Assembly (NCBI RefSeq): GCF_029784135.1 | Contig: NC_073745.1 | Location: forward strand, 84,229,650-84,293,649 | Length of the DNA: 64,000 nucleotides | Origin: Toxorhynchites rutilus septentrionalis | Taxonomy: Eukaryota; Arthropoda; Insecta; Diptera; Culicidae | Direction: 5' to 3' | The notes under the pieces: generated by a model | Seen by the model: only the letters and a program-made list of their open reading frames with translations | The model's database searches: none | Told to the model about the DNA's origin: nothing | Shown: positions 63,763 through 64,000 of the stretch, in pieces | Numbering within the stretch: the stretch's first letter is position 1 | Layout: every line of letters starts with the position of its first letter | Made by a program: the position numbers and the translations under genes

Positions 63763-64000
63763 TAAAATAGAAGTCATGTAGAAAATTTAAAAAATGGACC
63801 CAACATGGTAAAACTATTTTTGACAAAATTTGTGGAACATCGAATTTTTAGGAATTTTCGAAACTTCGAATTTGTGTATGTTAGCGAACATTCTTAGCCA
63901 CAAATTATGAATTCTGATGTGATTTTAAACAAAAAAGGTTATTATCAATCTCCTTCTAAATGCAACCATTCTCGAGATATTTAAAAAAATATTTCTAATT
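63763..64000. repeat. ~240-bp direct repeat, copy 2 (cut by window end)
   Basis: Same blocks as 62541-62780 with about 10% differences; continues beyond the window. Confidence 0.85.

Overview
The window reads as genomic DNA of a culicine mosquito, most likely an Aedes species. The reasons are insect-type GT/AG introns, a fused nitrilase-Fhit gene (a fusion known from flies and nematodes), tRNA-related SINEs of Feilai type, I-, Jockey-, R1- and CR1-like LINEs, a Ty1/copia element, and an extreme density of MITEs and tandem repeats. Species assignment is inference, not something the sequence states outright. No bacterial genes, CRISPR arrays or functional tRNA/rRNA genes are visible.

Layout. 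1-7400: mostly gene-free, with an 8-bp microsatellite, a ~141-bp satellite (1445-2180), a 7-bp satellite that changes from GAGAAGC to GAGAAAC at 2931, and a Helitron-like 3' end (3314). 7640-9480: fragments of a MULE-like element and of a LINE C-terminus. 9800-15028: a nearly full-length but decayed RNase H-bearing LINE (ORF1 overlapping ORF2). 17217-22000: copies of a family marked by the inverted-repeat 16-mer GACGTAGGACTACGTC, a histone H3 pseudogene with an intact 3' stem-loop, and a 5'-truncated Jockey LINE. 22115-23008: a mariner relic with a 551-bp MITE inside it. 25482-29700: a TTAA-flanked MITE, a SINE, a Tc1 fragment and a MULE-like element with 9-bp target duplications. 31100-37230: a LINE fragment, decayed histone H2A copies, several foldback elements and another LINE fragment.

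The only well-supported host genes lie at 37290-48135. A NitFhit gene runs on the minus strand in four coding exons. Its 8.35-kb second coding intron is filled by the minisatellite/hairpin element (with a nested hAT MITE), a complete Ty1/copia element and an R1-like LINE fragment. About 245 bp upstream, head to head, is a two-exon plus-strand gene of unknown function (198 aa). A GC-richer stretch at 60250-61320 ending in a consensus splice donor may be the untranslated first exon of another plus-strand gene.

48200-64000 is again repeat territory: a TIR element family with internal tandem units (49373-52627), a second mariner relic, a ~50-bp tandem repeat with a hairpin in each unit (55507-55770), a retroposon with a 23-bp target duplication, a CR1-like LINE, a SINE with an 11-bp target duplication, and a direct repeat flanking another hairpin-motif element. 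The main message is layered transposition: several insertions sit inside older insertions and their target duplications can still be read.
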